From contig NZ_CP109599.1 of the NCBI RefSeq assembly GCF_036231945.1, positions 2,202,501 through 2,266,500 on the forward strand: a DNA stretch of 64,000 bases, read 5' to 3'. This document shows positions 50,924 to 59,498 of the stretch, piece by piece. The notes under the pieces were generated by a model. That model worked only from the letters and a program-made list of their open reading frames with translations. It ran no database searches and was not told the DNA's origin. Position numbers and translations under genes: made by a program. The stretch is from Streptomyces sp. NBC_01429. Its GTDB lineage: Bacteria > Actinomycetota > Actinomycetes > Streptomycetales > Streptomycetaceae. Position 1 is the stretch's first letter. The number at the start of each line of letters is the position of its first letter.

Positions 50924-51904
50924 TTAGAAGAGCACTCTGGCCAGAGCCGAACGGGCCCCCGTCACCCGGGGGTCGTCACCGCCGATGACCTCGAACAGCT
51001 CCAGCAGCCGCACCCGCGCCGCCTCCCGGTCGTCACCGAACGTACGGCGTACGACATCGACCAGCCGCCCGAAGGCGTCGTCCACATGGCCGCCGACCAG
51101 ATCGAGGTCGGCGGCGGCGAACTGGGCCGCGAGATCGGCCGGCCGCTCCGCCGCTTCCTTCCGCACCGCCGTGGGGTCGAGTCCCTGCACCCGCGCGAGC
51201 AGTTCGGCCTGGGCGAGACCGAGCTTGGCCTCCGTGTTGCCCGGGTCGTCGGACAGGACGTTCCGGTACGCGGCGGAGGCGCCCGCGAAGTCGTTGGCGT
51301 CCAACGCCTCCACGGCCGCGGCCAGCAGGGCGTCGTACGGGCCCGCCGGTACGGGAGCCTCCTCGGCCTCGGCGTCCGCGTCCTCGTCGCCCTCCGCGTC
51401 GACCGCGATCCCGGTGAGTCCGAAGCGCTCCTCACCCACCTGGATCAGCTGGTCGAGGGTCTGCCGGATCTGGGTCTCGGGGGCCGCGCCCTGGAAGAGG
51501 GGCAGCGCCTGGCCGGCCACCACCGCGAAGACGGCGGGGATGCCCTGGATCCCGAACTGCTGCATCAGCATCTGATTGGCGTCGACATCGATCTTGGCGA
51601 GCACGAACCGGCCGCTGTACTCGCGCGCCAGCCGCTCCAGTACGGGGCTCAACTGCTTGCACGGCTCGCACCACTCGGCCCAGAAGTCGATGACGACCGG
51701 GACCTCGGTGGAACGCTGGAGGACTTCGCGCTCGAAGCCCGCCTCATCGACGTCGATCACCAGACGGGAAGGGGGTACGGCGCCGGCTCCGCCCTGACGG
51801 GCCGCCTCGGCCCTGGCCTGCTCCGCCTTCACCTTGGCTTCGCCGGCCGCCTTCACCGCGGCGAGGTCGACGACGCCGCTCATGGACATGTTCCTAGGCT
51901 GCAT
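50924..51904 (-). CDS. thioredoxin-TPR co-chaperone (CnoX/YbbN-like)
   Basis: 326 residues with GGAGG before the ATG. Thioredoxin domain at about 48-150 with active site FWAEWCEPCK (Cys79, Cys82), then an acidic linker (EGDEDADAEAEEA) and a C-terminal helical repeat part (about 190-326) with the typical LDANDFAGASAAYRNVLSDDPGNTEAKLGLAQAELL. YbbN/CnoX proteins hold unfolded proteins during oxidative stress and hand them to chaperones. The CxxC is complete. It is a single gene, divergent from a TetR gene. Confidence 0.9.
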   Translation of the reverse strand: MQPRNMSMSGVVDLAAVKAAGEAKVKAEQARAEAARQGGAGAVPPSRLVIDVDEAGFEREVLQRSTEVPVVIDFWAEWCEPCKQLSPVLERLAREYSGRFVLAKIDVDANQMLMQQFGIQGIPAVFAVVAGQALPLFQGAAPETQIRQTLDQLIQVGEERFGLTGIAVDAEGDEDADAEAEEAPVPAGPYDALLAAAVEALDANDFAGASAAYRNVLSDDPGNTEAKLGLAQAELLARVQGLDPTAVRKEAAERPADLAAQFAAADLDLVGGHVDDAFGRLVDVVRRTFGDDREAARVRLLELFEVIGGDDPRVTGARSALARVLF

Positions 51905-52075
51905 GAGTACATCCTCCCCCCTCCGCGGGCCCTGGAGAAAAGCGGTGGGCGCGCCTCCGGGCGCGCGGCGCTTTCGCTACGGGTCGTAGCGTAACTTTCC
52001 CGTCGGTCAGCTGTACAGACTTCCCCTCCTCCGGTGCGGGGGCCGAGCCACGTACCGGCCGGTATGGTCGCGGGC

Positions 52076-52945
52076 ATGCGCAGCGACGGACGTTCCCGTG
52101 ACGGCGGCTCACCGGCCCGTGACAGCCGCTCCGGGCCGCGCGGGGGCCGTCCCCGCAGCGCCGAGGCCGACACGGCGATCCTGGAGGCGACCCGGGCCGC
52201 ACTGGGCGAGCTGGGCTGGTCCAGGCTGACGATGGGCGATGTGGCGGCGCGGGCGGGCGTCGCCAAGACCACGCTCTACCGGCGGTGGCCCGGCAAGAGC
52301 GAACTGGTGGTGGACGCGGTCGCGGTCCTCTTCGACGAGCTGGAACTGCCCGACAGCGGCAGCCTGTCCGCCGATGTGACGGGCGTGGTGCTCCAGTTCG
52401 GGGCGCTGCTGGACCGGCCGGAGACCAAGACGTCGCTGATGGCGGTCGTCGCGGAGTCCACCAGGGACCGCGCGCTGCGCCGCCGTATCCGCGACTCGAT
52501 CGTGGCGCGGCAGAAGCGGCTGGTGCTGCTGGGCAGGGAGCGCGCGCAGGAGCGCGGTGAACTCCCCCGCGAGCGGGACGCGGCGAGCGCGGCCCGTACC
52601 GCGGATCTGGTCTTCGACGTGATCGCCGGGGCGGTGGTGCACCGTTCGCTGGTCAGCGCGGAGCCGGTGGACGAGGAGTGGGCCCGCACGCTGGCGGCCC
52701 TGCTGCTGGGCGGACTGGCCGCCGTGTCGGCCCCGCCCGGACGAGCGGCCGCCGGGGGCGCGGCGGCCGCCGCCGGCGACGTAGCGGCCGATGCCGTCAT
52801 CTCGCCAGCCGTCCCAGCAGGGACGAGGCCGCCGCGATCCCCAGCAGCGCCGCCACCAGCAGCACACCGAAGTCCAGCAGCAGATGCGACGGGGTACCGA
52901 GCAGCAGCCCGCGCAACGCGTCGACCTGATAGCTCAGCGGGTTGA
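52076..52945 (+). CDS. TetR-family transcriptional regulator with Ala/Pro-rich tail
   Basis: 289 residues from ATG 52076 (an ATG at 52064 is possible). Helix-turn-helix DTAILEATRAALGELGWSRLTMGDVAARAGVAKTTLYRRWPGKSELV near 30-75, then a TetR_C_16-type helical domain ending near LLLGGLAAV. The last 75 residues are Ala/Pro/Arg-rich and lie over the end of the convergent ABC permease gene, which it overlaps by 149 bases. The tail may be real or may reflect a lost stop codon. Target unknown. Confidence 0.87.
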   Translation: MRSDGRSRDGGSPARDSRSGPRGGRPRSAEADTAILEATRAALGELGWSRLTMGDVAARAGVAKTTLYRRWPGKSELVVDAVAVLFDELELPDSGSLSADVTGVVLQFGALLDRPETKTSLMAVVAESTRDRALRRRIRDSIVARQKRLVLLGRERAQERGELPRERDAASAARTADLVFDVIAGAVVHRSLVSAEPVDEEWARTLAALLLGGLAAVSAPPGRAAAGGAAAAAGDVAADAVISPAVPAGTRPPRSPAAPPPAAHRSPAADATGYRAAARATRRPDSSAG

Positions 52946-53687
52946 TCTTGCTGATGACCTGGAGCCAGCCGGGCATGATCGCCACCGGATAGAGCGCGTT
53001 CGAGGCGAAGAACAGCGGCATGGTGATGGCCTGTCCGATGCCCATCAGCCGGTCGCGGGTGAGCACGATACCGGCGATCGTCATCGACAGGCAGGAGAAG
53101 AAGGCCGAGCCGAGGATCACCGCGACGGCCACGCCGAGCAGCCGCAGCGGATTCCAGGTCAGTCCCACCCCGAGGGCCGCGGCGATGACGATCACCACGA
53201 CCGCCTGGATCAGCGCCTTCACCCCCGAGGCGAACGCCTTGCCGCTGATCAGAGCCGCCCTGGGGGTCGGGGTGACCAGCAGTTTGGTCAGAATCCCGGC
53301 GTCCCGCTCCCAAATGATCATGATGCCGTAGAAGATCGCGATGAACATCGCGGACTGGGCGATGATGCCGGGTGCGAGGAAGTCGATGTACGGGATGCCG
53401 CCGGTCGGGATGGCCTTGATCCTGGTGAAGGTCTCACCGAAGATCAGCAGCCACAGCGCGGGCTGGACGGCCCTCGTGTACAGCTCGGTCCGGTCGTGGC
53501 GCAGCTTCTGGAGCTCCACCACGCACATCGCCGCGACCCTGGCGGGCAGCACGCGCCAGCCGGTGCGGGCCTTCGGCGGTACGAGCAGCAGGTTCGGCCG
53601 GCCGCCGCCGGGTCCGGCGGCCCCGACTCCGGTGGCGCCGGATGCCTCAGCCGACGCGGTTCGCCGTCGTTCGGGTGCTCCTGACAT
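52797..53687 (-). CDS. ABC-2 type transporter permease (daunorubicin-resistance class)
   Basis: 296 residues from ATG 53687, overlapping the ATPase gene by 41 bases; AGGAGG lies 11 bases upstream. After a basic N-terminus come six hydrophobic segments, with ERDAGILTKLLVTPTPRAALISGKAF and the C-terminal INPLSYQVDALRGLLLG, the signature of DrrB/ABC-2 exporters. With the preceding ATPase it exports a drug or lipid. Third gene of a MarR-ATPase-permease operon. Confidence 0.9.
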   Translation of the reverse strand: MSGAPERRRTASAEASGATGVGAAGPGGGRPNLLLVPPKARTGWRVLPARVAAMCVVELQKLRHDRTELYTRAVQPALWLLIFGETFTRIKAIPTGGIPYIDFLAPGIIAQSAMFIAIFYGIMIIWERDAGILTKLLVTPTPRAALISGKAFASGVKALIQAVVVIVIAAALGVGLTWNPLRLLGVAVAVILGSAFFSCLSMTIAGIVLTRDRLMGIGQAITMPLFFASNALYPVAIMPGWLQVISKINPLSYQVDALRGLLLGTPSHLLLDFGVLLVAALLGIAAASSLLGRLAR

Positions 53688-54549
53688 CGCGGAAGTCGCC
53701 TCCTTCCTCGTCCAGTCCGCTGCCCGCCACATCCCGGAAGACGTCTTCCAGGGTCGGCAGCGGGTCCTTGTCCCCGGCGGCTCCGGCGGCCACCCTGCGC
53801 TTCCCCAGCTCGGCGCGCAGCTCGTCGGGGGTGCCGAGGGCGTGGACGCGGCCCCGGTGCATCAGGGCGACCCGGTCGCAGTACTGATCGGCCTCGTCCA
53901 TGTAGTGCGTGGTGACCAGGACGGTCATGCCGGTGGCCTCCCGTACGGAGTTGATGTGCTCCCACACGCTCGTCCGGGCGATCGGGTCCAGGCCGATGGT
54001 CGGTTCGTCCAGCATCAGCAGCCGGGGCGCGCTGACGAGCGCCTGGGCGAGTTCGAGCCGGCGGATCATGCCGCCGGAGTACGTCTTGGCCATCCGGTCG
54101 GCGGCGCCGGTCAGATCGACGGCCTCCAGCGCCTGGGCGACGCGCTCGGCGCGCTCGCGGCGCGGGACGTCGAAGACGCGGGCGAACAGCGTGACGTTCT
54201 CGCGGCCGGTCAGCGCGGCGTCGGCGGACAGCTGCTGCGGTACGTAGCCGAGCAGGCGGCGGACCGCCATCTTCTCCTTGGCCGCGTCGTGCCCGAAGAC
54301 CCGCACCATGCCGGCCGGGACGGGCAGCAGCGTGGTGATGCAGCGGATGGCGGTGGTCTTGCCCGCGCCGTTCGGGCCGAGCAGCCCGAAGACCTCGCCG
54401 GGGACGACCGAGAGGTCGAGGCCGTCGACCGCCTTGGTCTCTCCGAACGCGTACGTCAGTCCGCCGCACCTGACGGCGTCGGCGCCCCCGGCGCCGCCGG
54501 GGTCCGCGGCGCCCGCGGGATCTCCCGTGCCGGCCGATGTCCGGGTCAT
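53647..54549 (-). CDS. ABC transporter ATP-binding protein (DrrA class)
   Basis: 300 residues. Walker A LLGPNGAGKTTAIRCI, Q-loop VPQQ, signature YSGGMIRRLELAQAL, Walker B LLMLDEPTIGLD, and switch TTHYMDEADQYCDRVALMHRG, which is typical of DrrA. An Ala/Gly-rich leader of about 25 residues precedes the domain. The ATG overlaps the MarR stop by four bases. It drives export by the ABC-2 permease. Confidence 0.93.
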   Translation of the reverse strand: MTRTSAGTGDPAGAADPGGAGGADAVRCGGLTYAFGETKAVDGLDLSVVPGEVFGLLGPNGAGKTTAIRCITTLLPVPAGMVRVFGHDAAKEKMAVRRLLGYVPQQLSADAALTGRENVTLFARVFDVPRRERAERVAQALEAVDLTGAADRMAKTYSGGMIRRLELAQALVSAPRLLMLDEPTIGLDPIARTSVWEHINSVREATGMTVLVTTHYMDEADQYCDRVALMHRGRVHALGTPDELRAELGKRRVAAGAAGDKDPLPTLEDVFRDVAGSGLDEEGGDFRDVRSTRTTANRVG

Positions 54550-55010
54550 GGCCCCTCCACTTCCTCGCGCAGGTTCAGGGCGAGCCTGCGCAGCGCGGGC
54601 AGGGCCGCCGCGAGGGCCGCCCTGTCCTCCTCGGTCAGCCGCGCCACCTGCTCCCGTACGAGAGCGGAGCGGCGCGCCTCCCAGTCGCTCAGCCGGGAAG
54701 CGGCGGCCCGGGTCGGCAGGAGCAGGGCGGAGCGCCGGTCCTCCGGATCGGTCTCGCGGCGCAGATAGCCCGCCCGGCTGAGCTGATTGACCAGGGTGGA
54801 GACGGAGTTCCCGGCGAGATACAGCTCCTTGGCGGCGTCCGACACCCGTATTCCGGGGCGGGCGGCGACCAGTCGCAGCAGTTCGACCTGCGCGCCCCGC
54901 AGCGGCGGGGCGGTCAGGGTGTCGCGCAGCCGCCGCCGGATGGTGCGCTGGACGCCCGCCAGGGCGGCGGCGAGCGAGTCGGGGAACTCGTCCGTGGCCA
55001 TACGCCCCAT
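54546..55010 (-). CDS. MarR-family regulator
   Basis: 154 residues; GTG/ATG choice between 55010 and 55001 is open because no ribosome site is evident. Winged helix with VSDAAKELYLAGNSVSTLVNQLSRAGYLRRETDPEDRRSALL, the MarR core. It lies first in the operon with the ABC exporter, so it probably represses that transporter until a drug binds. Confidence 0.9.
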   Translation of the reverse strand: MGRMATDEFPDSLAAALAGVQRTIRRRLRDTLTAPPLRGAQVELLRLVAARPGIRVSDAAKELYLAGNSVSTLVNQLSRAGYLRRETDPEDRRSALLLPTRAAASRLSDWEARRSALVREQVARLTEEDRAALAAALPALRRLALNLREEVEGP

Positions 55011-55031
55011 TTTAGCTCTGTTTGAGAGGTA

Positions 55032-55436
55032 TCAGCGAGGGGAGGTGAACTTCTCGACGGCGGCCGGGGTGACGGGGGTGAAGAAGTTGACGAGGTTGCC
55101 GTCGGGGTCGCGGAACAGGAGCGAGCGGTTGCCCCAGGGCATGGTGGTGGGCTCGTTGACGAAGTCCGCCACGACGCCGGTCAGGTTCCGGTGGACGCTG
55201 TCCACGTCCTCGACCAGGAATTCGAGGATGACGCTCCGGTTGTCGCCCGGACGGGCGGCTCCGGGAGCGAACAGCGGGACGGTACGGGTCCGGGCGATGG
55301 CGAGGGTGGCCGAGGCGGTCCTCAGCTCGGCGAAGTCCTCGGTGACACGGTCCGCCCGCACTCCGGTGGCGCGCTCGTAGAAGTCGACGAGGCGGTCGAC
55401 ATCGTCGGTGATGACGCGGATCGAGACGAAGTCCAT
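55032..55436 (-). CDS. VOC (glyoxalase/bleomycin-resistance fold) protein
   Basis: 134 residues with GGAGAG before the ATG. Two beta-alpha-beta-beta-beta units: VSIRVITDDVDRLVDFYERATGVRADR and the C-terminal LLFRDPDGNLVNFFTPV, the metal-site motif. Metal ligands would include the Glu in SVILEFLV and the region of NFF. Function within the superfamily (drug binding, dioxygenase, isomerase) cannot be told. Divergent from a WYL regulator and sharing a promoter with a tandem repeat. Confidence 0.88.
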   Translation of the reverse strand: MDFVSIRVITDDVDRLVDFYERATGVRADRVTEDFAELRTASATLAIARTRTVPLFAPGAARPGDNRSVILEFLVEDVDSVHRNLTGVVADFVNEPTTMPWGNRSLLFRDPDGNLVNFFTPVTPAAVEKFTSPR

Positions 55437-55451
55437 GGGGTTCTCTCCAGT

Positions 55452-55495
55452 CGGTCGGTACTGCTGATCGCACCGGTCGGTGCTTCTGATCGCAC
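55452..55495. promoter_or_regulatory. two head-to-tail 22-bp repeats in the VOC/WYL divergent promoter
   Basis: The 22 bases at 55452-55473 return directly at 55474-55495 with two differences; both start CGGTCGGT and end CTGATCGCAC. They lie between the divergent genes and are probably sites for the WYL regulator. Confidence 0.6.
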
Positions 55496-55549
55496 GCTAC
55501 GACCGATACCGGACAGAATCCGCCCGGTATCCGCGAGAGACTTCCGGGT

Positions 55550-56584
55550 ATGTCCCGACCCATCGCTCGCGTGCTCACCCTGCTGGAGCTCCTCCAGTCG
55601 GGCGGCATCAGGACCGTGGCCGAACTCGCCGACCGGCTCGGCGTCGACGAGCGCACGGTGCGGCGGTACGTCGACCACCTCCTCGACCTCGATGTGCCCG
55701 TCGAGTCGGTGCGCGGCCGCTACGGCGGCTACCGGCTCGCCTCCGGCTACCGCATGCCGCCGCTCATGCTGAGCGACGACGAGGCGCTCGCCGTGCTGCT
55801 CGGGCTGGTCGCGGGCGAGCGGGCCGGGCTGCTGACGGCCGCGGGGGCGGCGAGCGGGACGGCGGCGGCCAAGATCCGGCGGGTGCTGCCCGAACGGCTC
55901 GGCCGCAGGATCGACGCCGTGCTCGGCTCCCTCGCCTTCACCGCCGCGCCGCGTGCCGCGGCGGCCCCGGAGACCGCGGTCCTGCTCGCGATCGCCGACG
56001 CGGTGCGCCATCACCGGCCGGTCTCGGTCCGGTACACGGCCGCCGACGGCCGGAGCGGCGAACGCGTCCTGCGTCCGTACGGGCTGGTCGCCCACGCGGG
56101 CAGGTGGTACGTGACGGGTCAGGATCCCGCGATCGGCGAGGACCGGACGTTCCGGCTGGACCGTATCGCCGGTGCGAGGATCCTGCCCGGCTCGTTCGAA
56201 CCGCCCGCCGGGGTCGATCCGGTGGAGCGCGTCCTGACGGGGCTCGCCACGGCTCCGTACCGGCACGAGGTCACGCTGCGGATCCGGGCGACGGCCGAGC
56301 TGATCCGCACCCGGCTGCCCGCGAGCGTCGCGCTCGTGGAGGAGGAGGAGGAGGAGGAGGAGACGGCGGAGGCGGCGAGCGGGACGGCCGAGAGTTCCGA
56401 GGGGTCCGAGCGCTGGTCACGCGTCGAGCTGCGGGTGGAGCGGCTCGACTGGCTGCCCGGCGTACTCGCTTCGCTGGACCGGCCGTTCGTCATCGAACGG
56501 CCGGACGAGCTGCGCGGCCTGGTCGCGGCGCTCGCCGCCCGGCTCGCGCGGTCGGCGCGGGCCGAGCCGAACGAGAGGAACTAG
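55550..56584 (+). CDS. WYL-domain transcriptional regulator (HTH_11 + WYL)
   Basis: 344 residues. N-terminal HTH_11 (ARVLTLLELLQSGGIRTVAELADRLGVDERTVRRYVDHLLDLDVPVESVRGRYGGYRL), then the WYL domain near 140-215 (RYTAADGRSGERVLRPYGLVAHAGRWYVTGQD, where the WYL triplet reads RWY in the conserved place) and a WCX C-terminus. A run of eight Glu lies near residue 265. WYL regulators bind small ligands or nucleic acid. It is divergent from the VOC gene, its likely target, and ends four bases into icmA on the other strand. Confidence 0.9.
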   Translation: MSRPIARVLTLLELLQSGGIRTVAELADRLGVDERTVRRYVDHLLDLDVPVESVRGRYGGYRLASGYRMPPLMLSDDEALAVLLGLVAGERAGLLTAAGAASGTAAAKIRRVLPERLGRRIDAVLGSLAFTAAPRAAAAPETAVLLAIADAVRHHRPVSVRYTAADGRSGERVLRPYGLVAHAGRWYVTGQDPAIGEDRTFRLDRIAGARILPGSFEPPAGVDPVERVLTGLATAPYRHEVTLRIRATAELIRTRLPASVALVEEEEEEEETAEAASGTAESSEGSERWSRVELRVERLDWLPGVLASLDRPFVIERPDELRGLVAALAARLARSARAEPNERN

Positions 56585-58287
56585 AAGCCGGGCGGCTCCG
56601 TGTACGTCCCCCACTCGTCCCTCAGCGCGTCGCAGATCTCGCCGAGCGTCGCCTCGGCCCGTACCGCCTCCAGCATCGGGGCGATCATGTTCGAGCCGTC
56701 GCGCGCCGCCGTCAGCATCGACGCGAGGGAGCCGCGGACGCGGGCGTCGTCACGGGCGCCCCTGCGCTCGCCGAGGGTCCGCACCTGATCGCGCTCCACC
56801 TCGTGGCTGACCCGCAGGATCTCCAGATCGCCGGTGACCGAGCCGTGGTGCGCGTTGACACCGACGACCTTCTTGTCGCCCTTCTCCAGCGCGCGCTGGT
56901 ACTGGAACGCCGACTCGGCGATCTCGCCGGTGAACCAGCCGTCCTCGATCCCGCGCAGGATCCCGGAGGTGACGGGACCGATGGGGTGCAGCCCGTCCGG
57001 GTGGGCCCGCAGCCCCCGTTCCTTGATCTGCTCGAAGATCTTCTCGGCGTCGGCCTCGATCCGGTCGGTGAGCTGCTCGACGTACCAGGAGCCGCCGAGG
57101 GGGTCGGCGACATTGGCGACGCCGGTCTCCTCCATCAGCACCTGCTGGGTGCGGAGCGCGATCTCGGCGGCCTGCTCGCTCGGCAGGGCGAGGGTCTCGT
57201 CCAGCGCGTTGGTGTGCAGCGAGTTCGTACCGCCCAGGACGGCCGACAGCGCCTCCACCGCCGTCCGTACGACGTTGTTGTACGGCTGCTGGGCGGTGAG
57301 CGAGACGCCGGCGGTCTGGGTGTGGAAGCGCAGCCACTGCGCCTTGTCGGTGCGCGCCCCGTACACGTCCCGCATCCAGCGCGCCCAGATCCGCCGGGCC
57401 GCGCGGAACTTGGCGATCTCCTCGAAGAAGTCGAGGTGCGCGTCGAAGAAGAAGGAGAGGCCGGACGCGAAGACGTCGACGTTCATCCCCCGGCTGAGCC
57501 CCAGCTCCACATAGCCGAAGCCGTCCGCGAGGGTGTACGCCAGCTCCTGCGCGGCCGTCGAGCCCGCCTCGCGGATGTGGTAGCCGGAGACCGAGAGGGG
57601 CTTGTACGCGGGGATGGCGACGGCGCAGTGCTCCATCAGGTCGCCGATCAGCCGCAGATGGGGCTCGGGCTGGAACAGCCACTCCTTCTGCGCGATGTAC
57701 TCCTTGAAGATGTCCGTCTGGAGCGTGCCGTTGAGCACGGCCGGGTCGACGCCCTGGCGCTCCGCCGCGACGAGGTACATGCAGAAGACGGGGACGGCCG
57801 GGCCGCTGATCGTCATGGAGGTGGTGACCTCCCCGAGCGGGATGCCGTCGAAGAGGACCTCCATGTCGGCTGCCGAGTCGATGGCGACCCCGCAGTGGCC
57901 GACCTCGCCGAGCGCGCGGGGGTCGTCGGAGTCGCGGCCCATGAGCGTGGGCATGTCGAAGGCGACGGAGAGCCCGCCGCCGCCGTTGGCGAGGATCGTC
58001 TTGTAGCGCTCGTTGGTCTGCCGCGCGTTGCCGAAGCCGGCGAACTGGCGGATGGTCCAGGTCCTGCCCCGGTAGCCGGTCGGGTGGAGGCCCCGGGTGA
58101 ACGGGTACTCGCCGGGCCAGCCGATCCGCTCGAATCCCTCGTACGTGTCACCGGGCCGGGGCCCGTAGACCGGCTCCACCGGGTCGCCGGAGAGCGTGGT
58201 GAAGTCCGCCTCACGCTTGCGGGCCTTGTCGTAGCGGGCCTGCCAGCGTCGGCGGCCCTCCTCGATCGCGTCAGCGTCAGCGTTCAT
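56581..58287 (-). CDS. icmA: isobutyryl-CoA mutase large subunit
   Basis: 568 residues from ATG 58287; GAAGG directly precedes it. The sequence begins with EEGRRRWQARYDKARKREADFTTLSG and follows the TIM-barrel of methylmalonyl-CoA mutase (YPFTRGLHPTGYRGRTWTIRQFAGFG, SVAFDMPTLMGRDSDDP, WARWMRDVYGA, NSLHTNALDETLALP). There is no cobalamin-binding domain, so it needs a separate small subunit (IcmB), as in Streptomyces IcmA, about 566 residues. It interconverts isobutyryl-CoA and n-butyryl-CoA, linking valine breakdown to polyketide precursors. A near-perfect palindrome covers its promoter. Confidence 0.92.
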   Translation of the reverse strand: MNADADAIEEGRRRWQARYDKARKREADFTTLSGDPVEPVYGPRPGDTYEGFERIGWPGEYPFTRGLHPTGYRGRTWTIRQFAGFGNARQTNERYKTILANGGGGLSVAFDMPTLMGRDSDDPRALGEVGHCGVAIDSAADMEVLFDGIPLGEVTTSMTISGPAVPVFCMYLVAAERQGVDPAVLNGTLQTDIFKEYIAQKEWLFQPEPHLRLIGDLMEHCAVAIPAYKPLSVSGYHIREAGSTAAQELAYTLADGFGYVELGLSRGMNVDVFASGLSFFFDAHLDFFEEIAKFRAARRIWARWMRDVYGARTDKAQWLRFHTQTAGVSLTAQQPYNNVVRTAVEALSAVLGGTNSLHTNALDETLALPSEQAAEIALRTQQVLMEETGVANVADPLGGSWYVEQLTDRIEADAEKIFEQIKERGLRAHPDGLHPIGPVTSGILRGIEDGWFTGEIAESAFQYQRALEKGDKKVVGVNAHHGSVTGDLEILRVSHEVERDQVRTLGERRGARDDARVRGSLASMLTAARDGSNMIAPMLEAVRAEATLGEICDALRDEWGTYTEPPGF

Positions 58288-58295
58288 ACCTTCAA

Positions 58296-58319
58296 ATTTA
58301 CTAGGACGTCCAAGTAAAT
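58296..58319. promoter_or_regulatory. 24-bp near-perfect palindrome at the icmA promoter
   Basis: Halves ATTTACT and AGTAAAT surround a central GGACGTCC; only one base pair of twelve fails. It begins nine bases upstream of the icmA start, so a bound protein would block transcription. Confidence 0.6.
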
Positions 58320-58331
58320 GTCGATGGAGAA

Positions 58332-58354
58332 CCGCCCGCACATCGTGCGGGCGG
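58332..58354 (-). terminator. hairpin terminator after the DUF3817 gene
   Basis: CCGCCCGCAC at 58332-58341 pairs with 58345-58354 around ATC, 27 bases past the DUF3817 stop. Confidence 0.65.
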
Positions 58355-58380
58355 GGAGGGAAGTGCCGCTACGAGGGGCG

Positions 58381-58707
58381 CTACGCCTTGGCGGCGACCG
58401 GCTCGCGGTCCGTGAGGAGCGGCCGGATCTCACGCGTGATCTTCGGCTCCACGAAGAACGACGCGGCCGGGATGCAGCCGGCGGCCAGCACCCAGAGCAG
58501 CTTGCCGAAGGGCCACTTCGCCTTGGAACCCAGGTCGAAGGCGAAGACGACGTAAATGATGAACAGCACGCCGTGGATCTGGGAGATCAGCATCGTGTCG
58601 CCGGTGTCGAACCCGTACTTCATGACGATCGCGACGGTGAAGACCAGCAGCCAGACGGCGGTGATGTACGCCATCACCCGGTAGCGCGACAGCACATTTG
58701 ACTTCAT
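58381..58707 (-). CDS. DUF3817 integral membrane protein
   Basis: 108 residues with three hydrophobic segments (about 10-30, 40-62, 70-86) and the family pattern LSRYRVMAYITAVWLLVFTVAIVMKYGFD ... HGVLFIIYVVFAFDLGSKAKWPFGKLLWVLAAGCIPAASFFVEPKI. Function unknown; widespread in actinobacteria. It lies between a MarR gene and icmA in the order I recall from S. coelicolor, with its own terminator. Confidence 0.88.
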   Translation of the reverse strand: MKSNVLSRYRVMAYITAVWLLVFTVAIVMKYGFDTGDTMLISQIHGVLFIIYVVFAFDLGSKAKWPFGKLLWVLAAGCIPAASFFVEPKITREIRPLLTDREPVAAKA

Positions 58708-58794
58708 GCGAGGAGCCTAACGGGGCACATTGGGCGATCTTCGCGCGCCCCCGCACGCACTCCCACGCCCCCGGTGCGCCACCGCACCGCCCCG

Positions 58795-59301
58795 CTACTC
58801 GTCGAAGTCCTGCGCCGCGACGCGCAGCGGGCGCAGCATCGCGAAGATCTCCGCGCACTCCTCGGCGTCGTACGCGCCCAGGCCGAAGTCCATGTCCATC
58901 AGGTCCTTGGTGGCGGCCTCCACCACTTCCCGCCCCTTGTCGGTGATGGAGGCGAGGGTGCCCCGGCCGTCGGCGGGGTTGGGCCGCTTGTCGACCAGAC
59001 CGGAGGTGACGAGCCGGTCCACCGTGTTGGTGACCGACGTCGGGTGGACCATCAGCCGCTCACCGATCTTGGACATCGGCAGCTCGCCCGCCTGCGAGAA
59101 GGTGAGCAGCACCAGCGCCTCGTACCGGGCGAAGGTCAGCCCGTACGGTTTGACCACCGCGTCCACTCCGGCGAGCAGGATCTGATGCGCGCGCATGATC
59201 GAGGTGATCGCCCCCATGGAGGGGACGGGCCCCCAGCGCCGCTTCCACAGTTCGTCGGCGCGGGCGATGGGGTCGAAGGGGAGACCGAGCGGCTTTGACA
59301 C
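58795..59301 (-). CDS. MarR-family regulator
   Basis: 168 residues from GTG 59301 with TAAGGTC seven bases upstream; a GTG at 59319 would add six residues. Winged helix: LPMSKIGERLMVHPTSVTNTVDRLVTSGLVDKRPNPADGRGTLASIT, the MarR core, with long flanking helices for dimerisation. Highly conserved type in Streptomyces. Divergent from cslZ across a 16-bp inverted repeat. Confidence 0.9.
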   Translation of the reverse strand: MSKPLGLPFDPIARADELWKRRWGPVPSMGAITSIMRAHQILLAGVDAVVKPYGLTFARYEALVLLTFSQAGELPMSKIGERLMVHPTSVTNTVDRLVTSGLVDKRPNPADGRGTLASITDKGREVVEAATKDLMDMDFGLGAYDAEECAEIFAMLRPLRVAAQDFDE

Positions 59302-59429
59302 GGCATCGACCTTACCCACTGGCCATCCCGGCCTTCAGCCCCGTCTCGCCCCTCGGTCGGCCCGGCGCACCGGTACGGGCGGACGCCGCCCGGCAGCGCC
59401 CTCGCGGTGTCGCATCCCGGAACCAGCTG

Positions 59430-59445
59430 ATCGTTATGTAACGAT
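59430..59445. promoter_or_regulatory. ATCGTTA-TG-TAACGAT operator-like palindrome
   Basis: Seven-base perfect inverted repeat around TG in the promoter region shared by the MarR gene and cslZ, with AT-rich surroundings. Size and symmetry fit a MarR site. Confidence 0.55.
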
Positions 59446-59498
59446 ATGCCGGTCTTGCCATTCCCGTACGTTCCCCAGTCGTTCTCCGAGGGGTATGG

